Assembly: GCA_026008535.1 (NCBI GenBank)
Contig: BRKX01000003.1
Span: 21,814,001 to 21,878,000, forward strand
Direction: 5' to 3'
DNA length: 64,000 nucleotides
Origin: Perilla frutescens
Lineage: Eukaryota; Streptophyta; Magnoliopsida; Lamiales; Lamiaceae
Position 1 is the first letter of the stretch; every line of letters begins with the position of its first letter. Below the pieces are notes generated by a model. That model saw nothing but the letters and a program-made list of their open reading frames with translations. It did no database searches and was not told where the DNA came from. The position numbers and the translations under genes are program-made. Below are positions 48,280 to 61,599 of the stretch, one piece after another.

Positions 48280-49503
48280 GGGGGTGATTATAATGCAAAT
48301 TAATCTTAGTGTGAGAACTAGGAACCCATCTAGGAATCCATCTTATACTACACAATCAATAAAAATCAAAGGCCTAAATTTGCTTAAAAGGAGTGATGGC
48401 AATTCTGTAATACTTGATAAGTTTTCTAGGCAGAGATATTAACGTAATTCGGTAATATTTATAAAAAGACGTTGGGTAGTTAATAACAGTATCTTCATGC
48501 TAACGAAGTATTACTATCATGCTAACGAAACACTATCGTAATGCTAATGAAAGCTTTTTCATATTGTTAACGAAAAATTAAATTATAAAAAGTAATTATA
48601 AATCTTAATTGGATGGAATAAACCATAATTCAGATGTAATAAACTCCAATGATCTAAAAAATAGAATTACATTCTAAAAAATAATTATAAACTCTAATTG
48701 GATGAATAAATCATAATACCAATATAAATATACAACGTTAGCATTATGATATTATTTTATCAGCATTGCGGATAAACTATGTTAGCATATGACAATTCAT
48801 CGTTAGCATAAGATATCCATAAATGAATTAAGAAAATCCTAACTAATATATAATAAATTTGATGAAATAAACAATATATAATAATCAATTATTAACTAAA
48901 ATATAAAAATTAAATAAAAAATATTAATTATAAGCCTAATTGAAATGTAATAAATCATAGTAATAATATAAGTACGTGTACTACGTTAACATTATGATAA
49001 TCCTTCGTTAGCACATTGAACACGGTATGTTAGCATATAACAAATGTTTTGTTAGCAAAAAAAATAAAAAAAACAAAAAAAAACAAATGCTTTGTTAGCA
49101 TACGTTATATAATGCTGACGAACCATTATTAAAAGCTAACAAATGCATTTTCGCGCTGAACATGAGTAAAAAATGTATATTTTGTATTTTTCGTCTATAT
49201 TATTTGCACAAACATATCCATGACTGATCTTGAATTAAAGAAAATGAAAAGAACCTTAATTTGATATATTATTTGCGTTGATCCAATTAGAAACGTGTGA
49301 GATACGATCGTTTAAAAAAATTTAGATTTTTTTTAAAAAGCGATGACATCAACTTTTTTATAAGGATTGGACAACTATACCTCCACCTCCTTCTTTTTTG
49401 CCTTGAGTTTGATATTAAATCTCAGCCATTAGATCACATAATTGGATAGTATAAGATGGGTTCCAAGTTCCTATACCAGGAAAATGTGTATTTTTTATTC
49501 ACT

Positions 49504-49506
<3 letters not shown>
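48280..49506 (+). mobile_element. MULE E, non-autonomous (1.2 kb)
   Basis: The left end reads GGGGGTGATTATAATGCAAA then GTGAGAACTAGGAACCCATC; the right end reversed begins GGGAGTGAATAAAAAATACA, then TATAGGAACTTGGAACCCATC. Inside, GCTAACGAA-type motifs occur in the left arm and GTTAGCAT-type motifs in the right arm. 49,160-49,340 matches the right ends of A and D. No coding capacity. TA tracts flank it. Confidence 0.75.

Positions 49507-49553
<47 letters not shown>
49507..49553. repeat. (TA)n tract shared by MULE E and MULE F
   Basis: A 47-bp TA microsatellite with the right end of E on one side and the left end of F on the other, the same arrangement as at 13,806, 16,585 and 33,194. Confidence 0.9.
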
Positions 49554-49555
<2 letters not shown>

Positions 49556-49804
49556 GTGGATTAAAATGAGAACCACCCCCTTATGTAGGAACTAGGAACA
49601 AATTATATCCATGAATCTGTGATTTTTCAATGGTCAAGACTAAATTAAACTTTTAGGGGGCAAATTGCAAAATGACCATGTTTTTAAATGATGTTGACTT
49701 TTACAAGGGTAATACAGTAAAAAAATACAATTTCTATAATCTCACGTCTCTTGAATGTAAGAATAATTATGGAATTGAATCATCAAGGATATGGAAAACT
49801 ACTC

Positions 49805-50764
49805 TGAAGTTACATAAAATGTGCGCTCATGTTCATAATCATGTACGTGTACATTGTGGTGAACATTCAAGGTCATAATATAGAAACAGAAAGTAAGTAA
49901 AGAACATGAGGTTGGTAACCCTGTTTGATCAACTAATCTACGTCAGGGGGACTTCACAAGTCCGTGAGAAACAGTTTATTACTCCGTTGAATGGTTACAA
50001 AGGCTATTACATGAAGACTCCCGTCACTCGGCCCCTTTCCTACCCAATTCAACCTCTTTCACTAAACTGAATTGCGAGCTCCTCTCACAACCTAGAATTC
50101 CTCTAGTTCCCACAGGAAATCTCTCCCGATACTCCTTTAAGTGTGTATGAAAGTGAGTTTCAAATACAGACTAGAAACATAATGATCACGCGGATCAAAC
50201 CTAGTCTACCCGAATATTATATGCTTCAAATATGAAGTCTTTTGACTCTCAATCCTTTTGTGTATTCGTAAAAACTCATGTCATCTAAACTAGTCTGAAT
50301 CCCAGGCTATTTATAAACAACATATATAGCCTTAACAAGGTAATCAGAAGTCCTATTTTGACTAGGATTTCAATAAGGAAACAATTTTCTTAATTAAATC
50401 GGACTTTCCTAGTTTAGATGTCTTCCTTGAATAGAACTCCTTCTTTCCTTCTTGATCTTCATCACAAACAAGACAACTTCTATTATGAAACGTCCATCTT
50501 GAATCTGTAGCTCTAGCTCTTTGATTCCAACATGATACGTCTCTTGTAAACTCTCTGGACAACCATGTACAAGATCATGTCTCTGAACATGATGAAGTAC
50601 ATGTCTTGATCTTTAATCAGATTGGCAGTGGAATGTTTATAGTAATGTCCAGAACATGTTATTCGAACATGAATAACCAAAACTTTTTTGTGTTTTTTTG
50701 AAATTGCCATATTGCCATACAGATTATGACAATCTCGAACACTTAAGTGCAGATGGTACTAACA
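49805..50764 (-). repeat. 3' LTR of the Sirevirus-type element
   Basis: 960 bp; plus-strand ends TGAAGTTACATAAA and GATGGTACTAACA. Pairs with 58,907-59,866. Minus-strand open frames inside it (50,362-50,562, 50,513-50,710) are LTR sequence and have counterparts in the other LTR. Confidence 0.92.
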
Positions 50765-50780
50765 ATCTCCCTTTTTGTCT
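50765..50780 (-). other. Polypurine tract
   Basis: On the minus strand GACAAAAAGGGAGAT ends one base before the TGTTAG start of the 3' LTR, the expected position for the plus-strand primer. Confidence 0.75.
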
Positions 50781-51171
50781 TTATCTGGTGGTAAATCAGC
50801 TCCATGTTTTAAAAGAACACAACCCTTGAACTGTAGGATCATGTACCTTAAAACATACTTGAATGATTCGAAGAACATCATATGATTCAGCTGTGTTTCA
50901 CTTTCTTATCAGTTTGTACATGCTCTGCTATATTGAATTTTTTATTCTCTTTTTATCTTTTTGATAGCAGTTTCAATTTTTTAGCAGATATGAATCATAT
51001 AGGGAAGATAGACAATCTGTTCAATATCAAAATAGCTATTACAAGCTATTTGAAGCAAAAAAAATATCTTGCAAAAACATAGATGCAAGATAAGAACAGA
51101 ACAAAAACATTAAAACATAAAAAAAAAATTTATGTTGCATTACTCCTCCTATTTGCCACCGAGAAAGGCAA

Positions 51172-53590
51172 GTGAGTAATATTCAGAAACTACTCGGATT
51201 TGTCAGAAACTTGCTCATCATCTTCTACTTCAGATCCTTCTTCTTCAGAACCTTCTTCAGCATCATCATATTATGTTTCTTCTTCTTCACCAGCCTCTTC
51301 ATTGGCCTCAGCTTCCTCTTCTTCTTTAGCAGCATCCTGTTTTTTTTCATAAGCCTCCTCTGCAGTCTCTTCTTGGACAGCTTTAGCTTCCTTTTCTCAT
51401 TCTACAATCAGTGCTTTTCCTTACTTTTGTGCTGGAGTAAACTTCTTCTGAGTAGCAGCTTTGGCAGTACTTGCGAGCTTGTGCAAGTTATGAACATTCT
51501 TAGGAACATCTGCTTCTGGGGAGAGAAATCCTGCACCTAATGAAAGATCAGCAATCTTTGCTTGGATCTTCATCTTCTCAGAAGTATGCTCAGAAATCAA
51601 TCGAGCATGGAACTCCAGGCTTCTCTCGAGAAACTTCAGTACATCACTTTTTGGAGAGGACTCTTCAATTATAGCATTCATTCATTTCTTGGACGCTATG
51701 AACTGCTTGAACTGGAGGCGAAGGTGAGGATCTCCTATCTCAGGAGCAACCTTGATTACTAGAGGCTTGTTAAGAGGAATGATCTTGTCTGTCTTTGAAG
51801 AGACATTTTTCTTCTGTTGCTGAAGAATGATGTAGATCAATGAAGGATAACACAGTGGTCCTTTAACCACTGTGGATTTTGTACTGCTAATGATCTTGCC
51901 AAACACGAACTCACCATAATTGAACTGCTTCCCAGTTCCAAGGTGATATAAGAACCTACCTTGAGCTTGAGTCACAGCAGCTCTGTGCTTTGTAGGTAGC
52001 CAATTGTGGATTAGGATTCTGAACAGAGCTCCATACTTGTGAGTAAGCTTTGATGTATGAATAGTCTGTGGATAAGATGGCCATTTGTCATAGATATCAT
52101 GGGTTAGTTCTTTAGCAACCATCCCCCAGTCATCTATCTCTTTGTACTTCCCCTCAGATGCACAACCCAAAAATTCATTAATGAGGTCGGGGGAAAACTG
52201 CAGCATCTCAACTCTAACATAAACTTTCTGAAAATCTTCAGAATCTGGATCATCAATTTCCTTGGTCAAGTTGCAGTAGAATTCAGACACAACCTTAGGG
52301 ACAAATTCTTGCACATTCTGTACTGTTCCCAGTAGACCAGCTTCCTCCAACAAGGTATACACTCCAGTAGCTAGCAGTGTATCCTTGTCCACCTTCTTTT
52401 CAAAGATCATGGACCTCTGCTTCACTCTCTCCCATAATTCAGCATGCTTTGATGATCGAAAGATAGCTTATTTAGAAGTACCTGGTACAATCTATTTGTC
52501 GACTTCAGACTCATGTTCACTAGAATATGAGTGAACATCTTCTGGAACATCTTTAGGCTAAGCAGCTTTCTTGGCCTTCTTGGAAGGATCAGATGGTTCA
52601 ACAGCTTTCTCCCTTTTCACAGACACAGCAATGGATGTTGGAGTAGCGGATGCTCGACTTCGAGTCACAGGAGTTCTTGGGACCAACTGCACCACAGCAG
52701 TCGATGCTTTCTTTTTGGGAGTTTTCTTCTTGATAGGTGATCTTGTAAATGGATCATATTGAGCAGATGCGAGCAACTTCTCCTATTGTGGAACAGGAGT
52801 CTTCTCAACAGATTCAGAGGATGAACTCTGAATAACTTCATTCTCTGTCGGATCAGCAACTAAAGGTCTTTTAATGACCTTCTTCTTTCTTTTTACTATA
52901 GCAGCAGCATTGGGTTTCATTTTCAGACTTAAGTGAATATCGTCTTCCCTTTCTTCAGCATCACCTTCAGTAGTAGAAGATTGAGTAGGCGACTTCTGCA
53001 CAACATTAGCTGGAGTAGATGTCTCTGCAGTACTCTTCTCTGCAACATGTTCCTCGACATGTTCAGAAACATCTTCAGGCACAGCTGGATCATCAACAGC
53101 AGATCCCTTCTTTTTTTGAAGGGCTTGGGCAACAGGTGTTGTGACGATTTTCTTTGATGAAGGGACTATAGTCTTCTTTGATTTCTTGACTGCGGTTCTC
53201 TTTGTTCTTGCCTTCTTTGCAGTAGCCTTCTTGTTTACATCATATGATCGAGCAGCTTCCTTTAAGAGATCTTGGATTGTAAGACTTTAAGTCTTTGATT
53301 TCTTTGCAGAATAGGCAACTTCTTGTTCTCCTGCTTCTAAGTCTTCTTCTTCTTCATCTCCATGAAATGTTTCAATAAACTCTTCAGTGTCTTTGCTAGA
53401 TAATTCATCACGGAGCGTCCTCTGAACTGGCTTCTTGTAAGTAGATTCATTTCGAACCTGTCTGTCGAACTCATCTTCCTCATTAAATTAATCTTGAGGC
53501 TTGGAATATGTAACCTTCCCATACCTCATTCTGGGTTTTACAACCTTCTTCAGACGGACGAGTTTATATTTAGGAGCAATTGAGAATATA
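51172..53590 (-). pseudogene. Envelope-like third region of the Sirevirus-type element, decayed
   Basis: Lies between pol and the 3' LTR, where Sireviruses keep an additional gene. Read leftwards from about 53,590 it has a Lys/Ser-rich, probably disordered N-terminal half, then from 52,425 a globular block of 247 residues with QEFVPKVVSEFYCNLTKE, LQFSPDLINEFLGCASEGK and ALFRILIHNWLPTKHRAA. That block resembles the putative plant transposon protein domain common in these elements. The end is acidic and Glu-rich with coiled-coil character. At least seven stops interrupt it. The name envelope-like is conventional; no membrane function is evident here. Confidence 0.75.
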
Positions 53591-53989
53591 TGAGTGATTG
53601 AAAGATATGATCAGCAAGACAAACAATGGCAAACAAGGGAATTTTCTCAGAGAACTCAAAAGATTTAGAGAAGAGAAAGAGGTTTATGATTTCAGAAATT
53701 TGAAAAATGATCATTCTCTTTTAACGGCTAAACATATATATAAGAGAGTATTCTGTTCATAGAATAGGCTCAGGTTTCAGTTAGACAAAGAAATCGGAGG
53801 GAAATCCCTGAAAATTAGAGATGACAATTGCACGTCAGAACTAGCCATTGATAAAGATGTATACTGGATTTTGAATATCGTTCATGTATATCTTGAAGAA
53901 CATTTATGGGAATGTTCAGACCCTCTGTGCAGGAATGGTTCTTTCCTGCTAAGTATGAAATACACACACTCATACCCCTTTTTCTTGGT

Positions 53990-56900
53990 TTTACTTAACC
54001 AAATACACCCTATGGGATGCTCTGAGTTTCTCAAATCGAGCTGCATCCAATCCCTTGCTGAATAAATCAGCTAGTTGATCTTCTGTCTTCATGTGTTCAA
54101 TCTTCAGCACTTCTTCTTCAACTAGCTCTCTGATGAACTGATGTCTGATGTCTATGTGCTTTGTCCTTGAATGCTGGACTGGATTCTTGGATATGTTGAT
54201 AGTACTTATATTGTCACAATACAGAATAGGTGTATCATGACTGACTTCATAATCCTTCATTATCTGCATCATCTAGATGATCTGAGTAGAACTGTTCCCT
54301 GCTGCAATGTATTCAGCTTCTGTTGTGGATAATGAAATGCAGTTCTGCTTCTTACTGAACTAGAAAACAACATTGTTTCCTAAAAAGAAACAAGCACCTG
54401 AAGTACTTTTTCTATCATCTGGAGATCCTGCCCAATCAGCATCGCAGTATGCAGTAATACTTGCATTTGTATCAGAAGTATACCACAATCCATAGTCAGC
54501 AGTTCCATTGATGTACTTGATGATATTCTTAACAGCCTTCATGTGACTCTCCTTAGGACAAGACTGATATCTGGCACACACTCCCAGATTGTATGCTATA
54601 TCTGGTCTATTTGCAGTGAAGTAAAGAAGACTTCCAATCATGCTTCTGTATAGAGCTTGATCAACTTCAGCTCCTACATCATCTTTTCCAATCTTAATTG
54701 TGGTGCTGATAGGAGTTCATTTTTGCTTAGAATTCTCAAGCTTAAACTTTTTTACCAAGTTTCTGGCATACTTGGATTGAGAGATAAATATCCTTTCTTC
54801 TGATTGCTTTATCTGAAGCCCTAGGAAGTATTTCAGGTCTCCAACAAGGCTCATCTCAAATTCAGTTTCTATGTCTCTGATGAAGTCATTGACCATCTTA
54901 TCAGACACTGAGTCAAATATAATATCATCCACATATACTTGAACCACACTTACTTGTGATTTCTCCTTTCTGATGAATAGCGCTCTGTCTTCTCCTCCTC
55001 TGCTGTATCCTTTGCTAACCATATATGTAGCCAGTCTTTTATAACATGCCCGAGGAGCCTGCTTCAAGCCATACAGTGCCTTCTTTAGTTTGAACACAAA
55101 CTCTGGATGATGTGGATCTTCAAATCCTTTAGGTTGTGCAACAAACACATCCTTTTTCAGAAATCCATTCAGAAAAGCACTCTTGACATCCATCTAGTAC
55201 AATTTAAACTTCATAATGCAGGCCATAGCTAGAAGAAGTCTGATTGATTCATCTTTGTAACTGGGGCAAAGGTTTCATCAAAATCAATGCCTTCAATCTG
55301 TGAATAACCTTGAGCAACCAGTCTGGCTTTATTTCTTATAATGTTTCCAGCTTCATTAGTCTTGTTTTTGAATATCCACTTGGTTCCAACAATGTTGACT
55401 CCTTCAGGTTTCTGCACCAAATCCCAAATATCATTCTTTTTTAACTACATAAGTTCTTCCTGCATAGCCTCAATCCAGTAATCATTTTTTAGGGCTTCTT
55501 GGATGTTTTTGGGTTCAATTTTGGAGGTGAAGCAGACATAGGATATCTCATCATGCATCCTCTTTCTTAGTCTGCTTCTGGTCATTCTTCCTTCATGAAT
55601 GTCTCCTATAACTTCTGATGTTGGATGATCCTTGATGATCTACTTCGAAGGCTTTCTGTGCTTCACTGTCTGTTCTTCGGATTCTCTGTCTGTATCATCA
55701 TGAACCTTAGATTGTTCAAAGACATCTGTGTGCACATCATCTTCAGAGGTATTGACAACATTATCCTGACCATCAAATCTGACATTAACTGTCTCAATGA
55801 CAGCCTTTGTCTCTTTTTTGTAAATCCTGTATGATTTACTATTTCTGGAGTATCCAACAAACATCCCTTCTACACCTCTGTTATTCATCTTGCTGAGATA
55901 TTCTCTATCATTGAGAATATAACATGTGGTTCCAAACACATGAAAGTACTTCACTGTTGGTTTCTTCTCATTCCATATCTCATATGATGTAGTGAAAGTA
56001 CCTGGTCTGAGGTGAACTCTGTTGCTGATGTGACATGCAGTGTTGATAGCTTCTGTCCAGAACATAGCAGCAACTCCTTTAGCAGCAATCATAGATCTAG
56101 CCATCTCCTGAAGAGTTATGTTCTTCCTTTCAACAACTACATTCTGCTGCCGAGTCTTAGGGGCTGAGTACTCATGACTGATACCATTCTCACTGCAAAA
56201 TGTATCGAAGTACTGATTCTCAAATTTCTTTCCATGATCACTTCTAATTCTGATAATCTGTTCATCATTTTCAACTGTGATCTTGCATGTTAATCTCTTG
56301 AATGATGTCAAGGCTTCACTCTTGTCTCTGAGAAAGTCAACCCAAGTAAACCTTGAGTAATCATCAATGTAGACAAGAACATACTTCTTTCCTCTATAGC
56401 TTTCCACAGCCATAGGCCCCGTTAGATCCATATGAATGAGATCTAAAATTCTTTTAGAAGTTTTGTCTTGCACTTTTTTATGTTGAGATCTGGACTGTTT
56501 TCCAATCTGACAAGGACCACAAACTTTATCTCTGTCAATCCTAATTTGAGGTAGACCTCTGACAATTTCTTTGCTAATGATCTTTTGGAGATTCCTGAAG
56601 TTGATGTGTCTAAGTTTCTAATGCCAGATCTCTGATTCTTCTATGGATGTTCTTTGACATGTTAAAGAACATTATACAGGAATATGTAGCTAATAACAAT
56701 TGTCAGCTGATCTCTTTCCTTCCATGAATAAGTCATTGTTCTTATTCATAACCCTGCAACTTTCTTTGGTGAAGACAACAGTCATGTCATCATCACACAA
56801 CTGACTGATACTTATCAGATTTGATTTGAGTCTATCAACTAGCATCGCCTTCTTTAGTTTGGGCATTCCTTCAACAACCAGCTCCTTTTTTTCCATTACT

Positions 56901-57460
56901 TTGCCCCCTTTTCCATTTCCAAAAGTAACAAAGTCTGACAAGTAGGCTTTCAGATTTTGCACCACAGAGCAATCTGCAGTCATGTGTCTTGAGCAGCCAC
57001 TATCAAAGTACCAGTTGCTTTTATCTTCAACTCTTAATGAAGTATGGGCAATCAAACTGGTCTGTTTGACAACCCATTGCTTCTTCTGTGCAGGCTTCTT
57101 TCTTTTCTGAGTAGCTGATTTCTTCTGGGTGTTGCTGGAATGCTGAGCCACAAATCTTCTTCTCATTTTTTTCAGATCAAAGAGATACTTTTCACAGTGT
57201 GGTCGAATGTGGCCTATTTCTTCACAATAATGGCAGATAATTCTTTTTCTGTTGCCATTATTAGCAGTCATCTTTTTGTTAATGTTCTTCTGGAAGTTCT
57301 GAACATTATTTTGTACATGTACTGGCTGGCTTGTACTTGCTTTGACAAACACTGTCTTGGATTTACCATCATTGTATCCAAGACCAAGATGACTCTTCCC
57401 AGAATGTCCTGGGATAGTGAGAATCTTATCAAGATTCTCTGATCTATTATTCAACATGTT
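53990..57460 (-). pseudogene. pol region (protease, integrase, reverse transcriptase, RNase H), decayed
   Basis: Order on the minus strand: zinc knuckle CHYCEEIGHIRPHC (about 57,230), protease motif FDSGCSRHMT (about 57,005), integrase core (56,473-55,640) with LVYIDDYSRFTWV and IRSDHGKKFENQYF, reverse transcriptase (55,420-54,717) with KARLVAQGYSQ, MDVKSAFLNG and catalytic YVDDIIF (about 54,920), then RNase H (54,641-53,991) with YCDADWAGSPDDRKSTSG and TKHIDIRHQFIRE. The last stop is at 53,991. Stops near 56,480, 55,200, 54,700 and 54,280 break the frame, so no complete polyprotein can be made. Confidence 0.9.
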
Positions 57461-58814
57461 GACATTCCTTTTGATGGACTTTCAATTCTGCTGACAGCTC
57501 TTCAATCTCCTTTTTTTGCCGTTGGATTATGACCTTCTGTTCACCATCAGATCTGATCAAACCCTCATTTTCTTTGAGAAGCTCTTTGTTGTGGGATTGT
57601 AGAGTTTTGTTGATCTCAGCTACTTCAAGCCATTTTTCATACATCTCCTTGTAGGTCTGAACAAACTCTTCATGATTGAAGTCTTCATTGTCTGAGTCTT
57701 CATCTTCTGCAAGTTTGAAAGGATCCTGGAACTCTGAGACTTTTGATGTAAAGGCATAGGTCTCTTCTTCAGATTCACTACTACTTTCTTCAGAATTATT
57801 ATCACTAAGAGAGGCATTGTAATTCTTTTTATTCTTCTTCAGAGTGTTAGCACATTCGGCTTGAATGTGTCCAAAACCATCACACTCTCAGCACTGAATT
57901 CATCTCTTTGTATTTGAAGATTGAAACTCTTTCTGCTTACTGTTAGAGTTTCTATCTTGCTGGGGAGTACCAGAAGATTGTCTTCTGTTGTTGGACCTTC
58001 TGGAAGACTGCTTATTTACTCTCTTTAATATTCGACTGAAGTTCTTGGTGATAAGGACCATATTGTTCATTGTATCTGAATCAAGTACAGGTTTTTATTT
58101 CTGTACATGTTCAGGTACATCCTCAGAAACTTCAGTTTTAAGGGCAATATCTCTCTTTCTTGAGCTGCTGTCTTCATCCTCAAGATTCATCTCGAACGTC
58201 CTCAACGACCCCATCAGTTCATCAAGCTTCATACTCTTGATGTCCTTGGCTTCCTTAATTGCAACAACTTTGTAGGCAAACTTCTTTGGAAGAGATCTGA
58301 GAACCTTCCTCACAAGCTTCTCATTGCTGATAGGCTCTCCAAGAGCAAAACTCTCATTTGATACACTTCTCAGTCTGGCATTAAACTTACCAATGGCAGA
58401 GTCATCCATTCTGAGACTTTCAAATTTTGAAGTAAGATTATGTAGTCTTGATAGCCTCACAGAACTGTTTCCTTCAAAGGTGGTTTCCAGAATATCTCAT
58501 GCAGCTTTTACAGTCTCACAAGTTGAGATTAGGCCGAATGTCTCAAGATCTGCTGCAGAGAATATTGCATTGAGAGTTTTGGAGTTGACATTGTACCAGT
58601 TCTTCTGCAGCACAATCCACTATTCTTCTTCAATCTCCACATGTTTTCCTTCCTTGGCAACAGTTGACTTTTCCCATCCTTCAGTGACACTCTTCCGTAC
58701 GAGTTCATCAATTGATCTCAGAAATGCCCTCATCCTTGCTTTCTAGTAAGGATAATTGTTGCCTTCTAGCAATGATGGTCTGACCGTAGATCCTCCTTCT
58801 TTGATTGCACTCAT
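57450..58814 (-). pseudogene. gag region, decayed
   Basis: The probable start codon is at 58,814, about 90 bp after the primer site. The core (58,460-58,095) shows LHNLTSKFESLRMDD, KFNARLRSVSNES and VRKVLRSLPKKF, the landmarks of a copia-type gag. A first zinc knuckle at about 57,880 is interrupted by a stop within it. A coiled-coil-like stretch (KEMYEKWLEVAEINKTLQ, from 57,644) follows. Several stops and at least one frameshift disable it. Confidence 0.8.
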
Positions 58815-58888
58815 GGCTGGACTGCAACTAAAATATTTACGTAGATATGTAGCTTTCAGGACTCTTTTCGCACTAAAAACCAAAGGTG

Positions 58889-58906
58889 ACCAGCTCTGGT
58901 ACCAAT
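58889..58906 (-). other. Primer binding site of the Sirevirus-type element
   Basis: On the minus strand the LTR end is followed after one or two bases by TTGGTACCAGAGCTGGT, close to the initiator methionine tRNA complement TGGTATCAGAGC used by most plant Ty1/copia elements. Confidence 0.8.
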
Positions 58907-59866
58907 TGAAGTTACATAAACTGTGCGCTCATGTTCATAATCATGTACGTGTACATTGTGGTGAACATTCAAGGTCAGAATATAGAAACAGAAAGCAAGT
59001 AAAGAACATGAGGTTGGTAACCCTGTTCGATCAATTGATCTATGTTAGGGGGACTTCACAAGTCTGTGAGAAATAGTTTACTACTCCGTTGAATGGTTAC
59101 AAAGGCTATTACATGAAGACTCCCGTCACTAGACCCATTTCCTACCCAATTCAACCTCTTTCACTAAACTGAATTGCAAGCTCCCCTCACAACCTAAAAT
59201 CCCTCTAGTTCCTATAAGAAATATTTTCTGAGACTCCTTTAAGTGTGTATGAAAGTGAGTTTCAAACATAGACTAGAAACACAATGATTACGCAGATCAA
59301 ACCTAGTCTACCTGAATATTATATGCTTCAAATATGAAGTCTTTTGACTCTCAGCTCTTTTGTGTATTCGTAAAAACTCGTGTCATCTAAACTAGTCTGA
59401 ATCCCAGGCTATTTATATACAATAGACATAGCCTTAACAAGGTAATCAAAAGTTCTATTTTGACTAGGATTTCAATAAGGAAATAATTTCTTTAATTAAA
59501 TCAGACTTTCCTGGTTTATATGTCTTCCTTGAATAGAACTCCTTCTTTCCTTCTTGATCTTCATCACGAACAAGGAAGCTTCTATTCTGAAACGTCCATC
59601 TTGAATCTGCAGCTCCAGCTCTTTGATTCCAGCATGATACGTCTCCTGTAAACTCTCTAGACAACCATGTACAAGATCATGTCTCTGAACATGATGAAGT
59701 ACATGTCTTGATCTTTAATCAGATTGGCAGCGGAATGTTCACAGTAATGTCCAGAACATGTTATTCGAATATGAATAACCAAAACCTTTTTGTGTTCTTT
59801 TGAAATTACCATATTGTCATACAGATTATGACAATCTCGAACACTCAAGTGCAGATGGCACTAACA
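58907..59866 (-). repeat. 5' LTR of the Sirevirus-type element
   Basis: 960 bp, same ends as the other LTR (TGAAGTTACATAAA and GATGGCACTAACA on the plus strand). In the first third, about two dozen base differences separate the two copies by eye. Confidence 0.92.
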
Positions 59867-61009
59867 TACTCTATAATAGTTATCAACACATTGAATTGGA
59901 TTAGACTTATCCTTTCATTTCTCTATGCAAAACTAGGGTGAGTTAATAACCAAAAAATTTTAGTAAGAGAAAGGAGGATTTTCGGAGGCTGCTTTAGAGC
60001 ATAAAAAATTCATCTACAAAACAACACAGAAACCTATTTCGATCGATTTCGTGACTATTTACATGGGTTTTCGGTGGCTGCTTGAGAGCATCAAAAGAAG
60101 AGATGTGAAACTTCAGTACCAGACGGGCAGATGGTGGGCAGAGGTGCATCGATGAAGCTCCTAACTATTATATCAGTAGTTTCACTTCATGATTTTTATG
60201 TATTCAGTTTGCGGATTCCAATATTTGTATGGGATTCTTAGAGTTCTCTCTCAATGTACGTAGTGTTCTTAATATTCAAATGTGTATGTGTATTAGCATC
60301 TTGATGTTTCCTATTTTGAGTTTGTTTTGCTATTTCATTGTTTGTTGGATGTCGTCTATATGCTTAACATTCATACCGAGACACAAGTTTGTAATGTCCG
60401 ACTTCAATTAATATTGGGTAATACAAATTTGATGAATTGTATCCATATTTTAGTGAAATATTAGAATGATTTTAGCACGTTCGTTTGTAAAATTCTCATT
60501 TAAACACAATCTGTACTGATTTATGTTTTGTGCAGAGATTATATATTTTCAGTTTGTATAGTGACGAATTTAAGGTTAGCATATTTTAATGTTATAATTA
60601 GCAATAGGGTCACACTCCTGTAGGACGGTCTAACGGGTCGCTTCCGTTAGACGGATCCTAAGCCGACCCGGATCAAATATAAAACAATAAAGAAAAAAGG
60701 TAAAATAATAGCGCTTCTATTTCTCTCTCCCTCTGTGAAGCTACAACGCCGCTCTCCAACCCTTTTGCAACTCCTCCGTTCGCGACTCCATATTGGAAGA
60801 GCTCTGAAAGATCCGATTCCTCATCCAACAGAGAGAAATGCACAATTCTAGAGAGAAACACAACTGTAATAGCAGCAGCAGATACATACATATAAAGAAG
60901 TGTGGATTTCGATTGCGATCTCTGATTTGGTGAATGATTGATGCGTATGGATTGCAAGGCTTTGTTTCAGGCCTTATATTGCTCTTTGAAGCTGTATTTT
61001 GCTGCGTTT

Positions 61010-61137
61010 AATAGCCCCAAACATTCTTCATGTGGGATAAGGAGAGGAGAGTGGGGGGATGCCCAGAAGCTGTTCGATAAAATGTCGAACAGAAAGTAGC
61101 TCCAAATAGAGTGACGTACAACATTAGTACGTGTTTG
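61010..61137 (+). pseudogene. Captured pentatricopeptide-repeat (PPR) gene fragment
   Basis: In one frame the sequence reads GIRRGEWGDAQKLFDKMSNRK, then after a one-base shift VAPNRVTYNISTCL. This is the junction of two PPR motifs: the DA-LFDKM end of one repeat and the PNRVTYN start of the next. It stops soon after. It is far too short to be a gene. It was presumably copied from a host PPR gene by the Pack-MULE. Confidence 0.65.
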
Positions 61138-61599
61138 TAATAGAAGTAGCTAGCTAGGTAGCTAGGAATCGGACAATATATACTAATTAGCTTAGCTAGG
61201 TAGAGATGGATAGATGAGCTAGCTAGTTAATTGAGTTTGCAGTAGCAGTTGTGGATCGACAAGCATAGTTGTATGTATAATAATGGAGATTGGAGAAGAT
61301 GGGTAGTCGACATGGATTGAAGGGATAACTAGACTTCAAGACAAAACCAAGAGAATGGAATGGTCATTTTAATTCGATTTCAACTTTTGCTCTTTTCAAC
61401 AAAAGGTGATAAGATAACCATGGAAATTTTGCAATCATCTTACAAATCATTATCTTTTAATACCCAACCCTCTGTTCTGCCATGTCCAAGAAACAGACCG
61501 AAAGCCCTTGTAATCCTCACTCATTTTTATTAAGGTAATGGGTCCTACTAATTACCTAGCTAGCTTTGAAATTTTAATTATGTGTAGTCTAATTGATGG

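Larger units (their letters stand above)
49805..59866 (-). mobile_element. Ty1/copia LTR retrotransposon, Sirevirus (SIRE/Maximus) type, complete but decayed
   Basis: Two LTRs of 960 bp each enclose gag, pol and an envelope-like third region, all on the minus strand. The target duplication TACTC is perfect (49,800-49,804 and 59,867-59,871). The primer site next to the 5' LTR resembles the initiator-tRNA type and a purine tract precedes the 3' LTR. The order protease, integrase, reverse transcriptase, RNase H defines Ty1/copia, and the extra region after pol indicates Sirevirus. The LTRs differ at several percent of sites by eye, and many stops and frameshifts have accumulated, so this is an old, inactive copy. 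It sits inside MULE F. Confidence 0.9.

Noticed and set aside
51172..51540. Plus-strand Phe/Ser-rich 122-codon frame
   Set aside because: Antisense to the Glu/Lys-rich end of the envelope-like region; the hydrophobic look comes from reverse reading of GAA codons.
60673..60957. Minus-strand 94-codon frame inside the Pack-MULE
   Set aside because: No recognised domain, and the plus strand beside it holds the PPR fragment. It may be captured 5' leader sequence and not a protein.
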